Origin: CAYOXD01 sp964407825
GTDB taxonomy: Bacteria > Desulfobacterota > Desulfobacteria > Desulfobacterales > JAFDDL01
Assembly: GCA_964407825.1 (NCBI GenBank)
Contig: CAYOXD010000117.1
Coordinates: 1-8,496 of the forward strand
Direction of reading: 5' to 3'
DNA: 8,496 bases
The notes below the pieces were generated by a model. The model was given only the letters and a program-made list of their open reading frames with translations. It made no database searches and was not told the origin of the DNA. The position numbers and the translations under genes were made by a program. Shown here piece after piece: positions 6,343 to 8,496 of this stretch (position 1 is the first letter of the stretch; every line of letters begins with the position of its first letter).

Positions 6343-8493
6343 ATGGATAACCAGAAAGCGCTTTTCAGGGAAGAGGCTTACGAGCTTCTGGCAGAATTGG
6401 AGGAGTCCCTGCTGGCCTTGGAGGAAACCCCCGAGGACGGGGATCTCATCAGCCGGGTATTCCGGGCCATGCATACCATCAAGGGATCCGGAGCCATGTT
6501 CGGCTTCGAGGCCATCTCCGAGTTTACCCATGAGGTGGAGACCGTCTTCGACCGGGTCCGCGAGGGGAGGCTGCCGGTCACGCCCCATCTGATCAATATG
6601 AGCCTCCTGGCCCGCGATCACATAAAGACACTGCTGGAAGCCGATGTCCAGGGCGTGGACGCTGATACGGCCAAGGGGGAAGAGATCATCCAGGCATTCA
6701 AGTCGCTGCAGGGTGCAGGCCCCTCCCCTACGGGGGACGAGCTTGAAGAGGAGGCGCCGTTTCCGGCCGAACCCTCCACCGGGGCCGCCTGCGGTGAAGG
6801 CGCCTCCGAGGAGGATACCTCCGAAGAGGAAGCGGTGGAGGCAACTTACCGCATCCGCTTCCGGCCCCAGCCGAATCTTCTGGCCAACGGCACCAATCCG
6901 GTGCTCCTGTTCAGGGAACTGCGCGAGATGGGAGACTGTCACATCGTGGCCCAGACCGATCCGATTCCGCCTCTCGATGAGATCGATCCTGAGCTGTGCT
7001 ACACCTTCTGGGACATTATTTTGACCACTCGCCAGGGGGTCAACGCCATCCGGGATGTTTTTATCTTTGTCGAGGACGACTGTGATCTTTCCATCGACAT
7101 CATCGACGAGGAGGACCTGGCACAGGCGGATTACAAGCGGTTGGGAGAAATTCTAGTCGAGCGCGGCGACGTGTCATCGGCGGATCTGAAGCGGCTTCTC
7201 GACGGACAACAGCGGATCGGCCAGCTCCTGGTGGAAGAGAAGCTGGTCTGCAGCGGCGTGGTGGAATCGGCGCTCATGGAGCAGAATATCGTGAAGGAGA
7301 AGCGCCAGCGGCGGCAGGAGGCGCAGAGCGCTTCCAGCATCCGGGTGGCCGCGGACAAGCTCGACACCCTGGTCGACCTGGTGGGGGAACTGGTCACGGT
7401 CCAGGCCCGGCTCTCCCAGAAGGCAGCCCTGCGCCGGGACCCGGACCTGTTGGCCGTCTCAGAGGAGGTCGAGCGCCTGACGGCCGAGCTTCGGGACAAC
7501 ACCATGAGCATCCGCATGCTGCCCATGGGGACCACCTTCCGCAAGTTCAAGCGTCTGGTGCGGGATCTTTCCACGGAGTTGGGCAAGGAGGTCCAGCTCA
7601 CCACGGCCGGCGGCGAGACGGAGCTGGATAAGACCGTTATCGAGCAGCTCAGCGATCCGCTGGTGCACATTATCCGCAACAGCATCGACCACGGGATCGA
7701 GTCGCCCGCTGAGCGAAGAGCTGCGGGAAAATCCGCGTGCGGCAGCGTTCACCTGGCTGCCATGCATTCCGGCGCCTATGTGCTGATCCGGGTCTCGGAT
7801 GACGGAGCCGGCCTGGACAGCACAAGGATACGGGAAAAGGCGCTTCAAAAGGGCCTCATCAGTCCCGATGCGGACCTGAGCGAAAAGGATATATACCAGC
7901 TGGTGTTCACACCGGGATTTTCCACCGCCGCCAGGGTGTCCGATGTCTCGGGCCGGGGGGTCGGCATGGATGTGGTCAAGCAGCGCATCGAGGCCCTTCG
8001 TGGCAGCGTGGAGGTGGAGAGCATGCCAGGGGCGGGCACCACCCTGACCCTCAAGCTGCCGCTGACGCTGGCCATTATCGACGGATTTCTGGTTCAGATC
8101 GGAGGAGGGCGGTTCGTCCTGCCGCTGTCGACCGTGGAGGAATGCCTGGAGCTGACACGGGCCGAAGCGGACCAGGCCCAGGAGCGCAGCATGATCAATC
8201 TGCGCGGAGAGGTGGTCGCCTTTATGGGGCTGCGGCGGTACTTCCGGATCGAGGAACAGGCGCCCGAGTATGAGCAGGTGGTGGTGGTCGAGGCCAACGG
8301 GATGCGTATCGGCTTCGGGGTGGACCGGTTCATCGGGCAGCACCAGACGGTCATCAAATCGCTGGGCAGGGCCTACAAGGGAATCCGCGAAATCTCGGGT
8401 GCCACGATTCTCGGCGACGGCACCGTGGCCCTGATCCTGGATATCCCCCAGTTGGTGGAGGCGATTCAGGGGGCGCTCTCTCAGGCGGCCTGA
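6343..8493 (+). CDS. cheA: Chemotaxis-type histidine kinase CheA with MshEN-like insert
   Basis: 716 residues (E. coli CheA is 654). Domain order: HPt/P1 about 1-105 with phospho-acceptor His44 in MHTIKGSG; acidic linker about 130-167; P2-like alpha/beta domain about 168-256 ending in DVFIFVEDDCDL; an extra tandem repeat about 266-314; P3 dimerisation helices about 333-395; P4 ATPase with N box IIRNSIDHGIE (443-453), G1 DDGAG (486-490), F box FTPGFSTA (522-529) and G2 GRGVGMD (537-543); CheW-like P5 about 577-712. All kinase motifs look intact, so it should be active. The insert has RLGEILVERG and RIGQLLVEEK starts, each followed by an xxxxL..LxxQ-type helix, resembling MshEN/GspE-N repeats. 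It begins 89 bp after cheY. The stop TGA shares its A with an ATG at 8493-8495, so a further coupled gene probably follows. No CheW, CheR or CheB is in the window. Confidence 0.97.
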   Translation: MDNQKALFREEAYELLAELEESLLALEETPEDGDLISRVFRAMHTIKGSGAMFGFEAISEFTHEVETVFDRVREGRLPVTPHLINMSLLARDHIKTLLEADVQGVDADTAKGEEIIQAFKSLQGAGPSPTGDELEEEAPFPAEPSTGAACGEGASEEDTSEEEAVEATYRIRFRPQPNLLANGTNPVLLFRELREMGDCHIVAQTDPIPPLDEIDPELCYTFWDIILTTRQGVNAIRDVFIFVEDDCDLSIDIIDEEDLAQADYKRLGEILVERGDVSSADLKRLLDGQQRIGQLLVEEKLVCSGVVESALMEQNIVKEKRQRRQEAQSASSIRVAADKLDTLVDLVGELVTVQARLSQKAALRRDPDLLAVSEEVERLTAELRDNTMSIRMLPMGTTFRKFKRLVRDLSTELGKEVQLTTAGGETELDKTVIEQLSDPLVHIIRNSIDHGIESPAERRAAGKSACGSVHLAAMHSGAYVLIRVSDDGAGLDSTRIREKALQKGLISPDADLSEKDIYQLVFTPGFSTAARVSDVSGRGVGMDVVKQRIEALRGSVEVESMPGAGTTLTLKLPLTLAIIDGFLVQIGGGRFVLPLSTVEECLELTRAEADQAQERSMINLRGEVVAFMGLRRYFRIEEQAPEYEQVVVVEANGMRIGFGVDRFIGQHQTVIKSLGRAYKGIREISGATILGDGTVALILDIPQLVEAIQGALSQAA

Positions 8494-8496
8494 TGG

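Noticed and set aside
7459..8343. Minus-strand open frame (294 codons) opposite cheA
   Set aside because: Shadow of the strongly conserved kinase and P5 domains; no ribosome-binding site or family resemblance.

Overview
The window looks like chromosomal DNA from a GC-rich Gram-negative bacterium, most likely a Desulfobacterota (former delta-proteobacteria) lineage. Three things suggest this: the EF-G is of the mitochondrial-EFG1-like 'spdEFG1' type known from spirochaetes, planctomycetes and delta-proteobacteria; there is a cyclopropane-fatty-acid synthase; and there is a non-canonical chemosensory operon with a STAS protein and an unusual CheA. The assignment rests on recalled family resemblance, not on a database search. 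I saw no mobile elements, tRNA, rRNA or CRISPR.

Layout. (1) Bases 1-1463, minus strand: the N-terminal 487 codons of an elongation factor G, running off the left edge. (2) Bases 1464-2082: a divergent 619-bp intergenic region with a strong sigma70-like promoter for EF-G, a hairpin in the EF-G leader, a weaker promoter candidate facing right, a G6/C6 hairpin and a perfect 14-bp tandem repeat. (3) Bases 2083-3201, plus strand: a complete cyclopropane-fatty-acid synthase (cfa). (4) Bases 3202-3444: a short gap with one promoter candidate and no clear terminator. (5) Bases 3445-8493, plus strand: four co-directional chemosensory genes, namely a soluble 681-residue receptor-like protein with two degenerate MCP hairpin tips, a STAS-domain protein, a CheY-type response regulator and a CheA kinase. 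The CheA stop codon overlaps an ATG by one base, so the operon probably continues off the right edge.

How the genes may work together. CheA would autophosphorylate on His44 of its HPt domain and pass phosphate to CheY Asp53. The receptor-like protein has no membrane segment, so any input would be cytoplasmic. It also carries a CheZ-like DxxxQ motif and two acidic DDxIELF peptides, one at its extreme C-terminus, so it could be a signal-termination or docking factor as well as, or instead of, a receptor. CheA has an extra tandem repeat between its P2-like and P3 domains that resembles the MshEN/GspE-N c-di-GMP-binding motif. This suggests, but does not prove, a second-messenger input directly into the kinase. 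No cheW, cheR, cheB, cheD or conventional cheZ lies in the window, and flagellar or other output genes are not visible, so the output is unknown.
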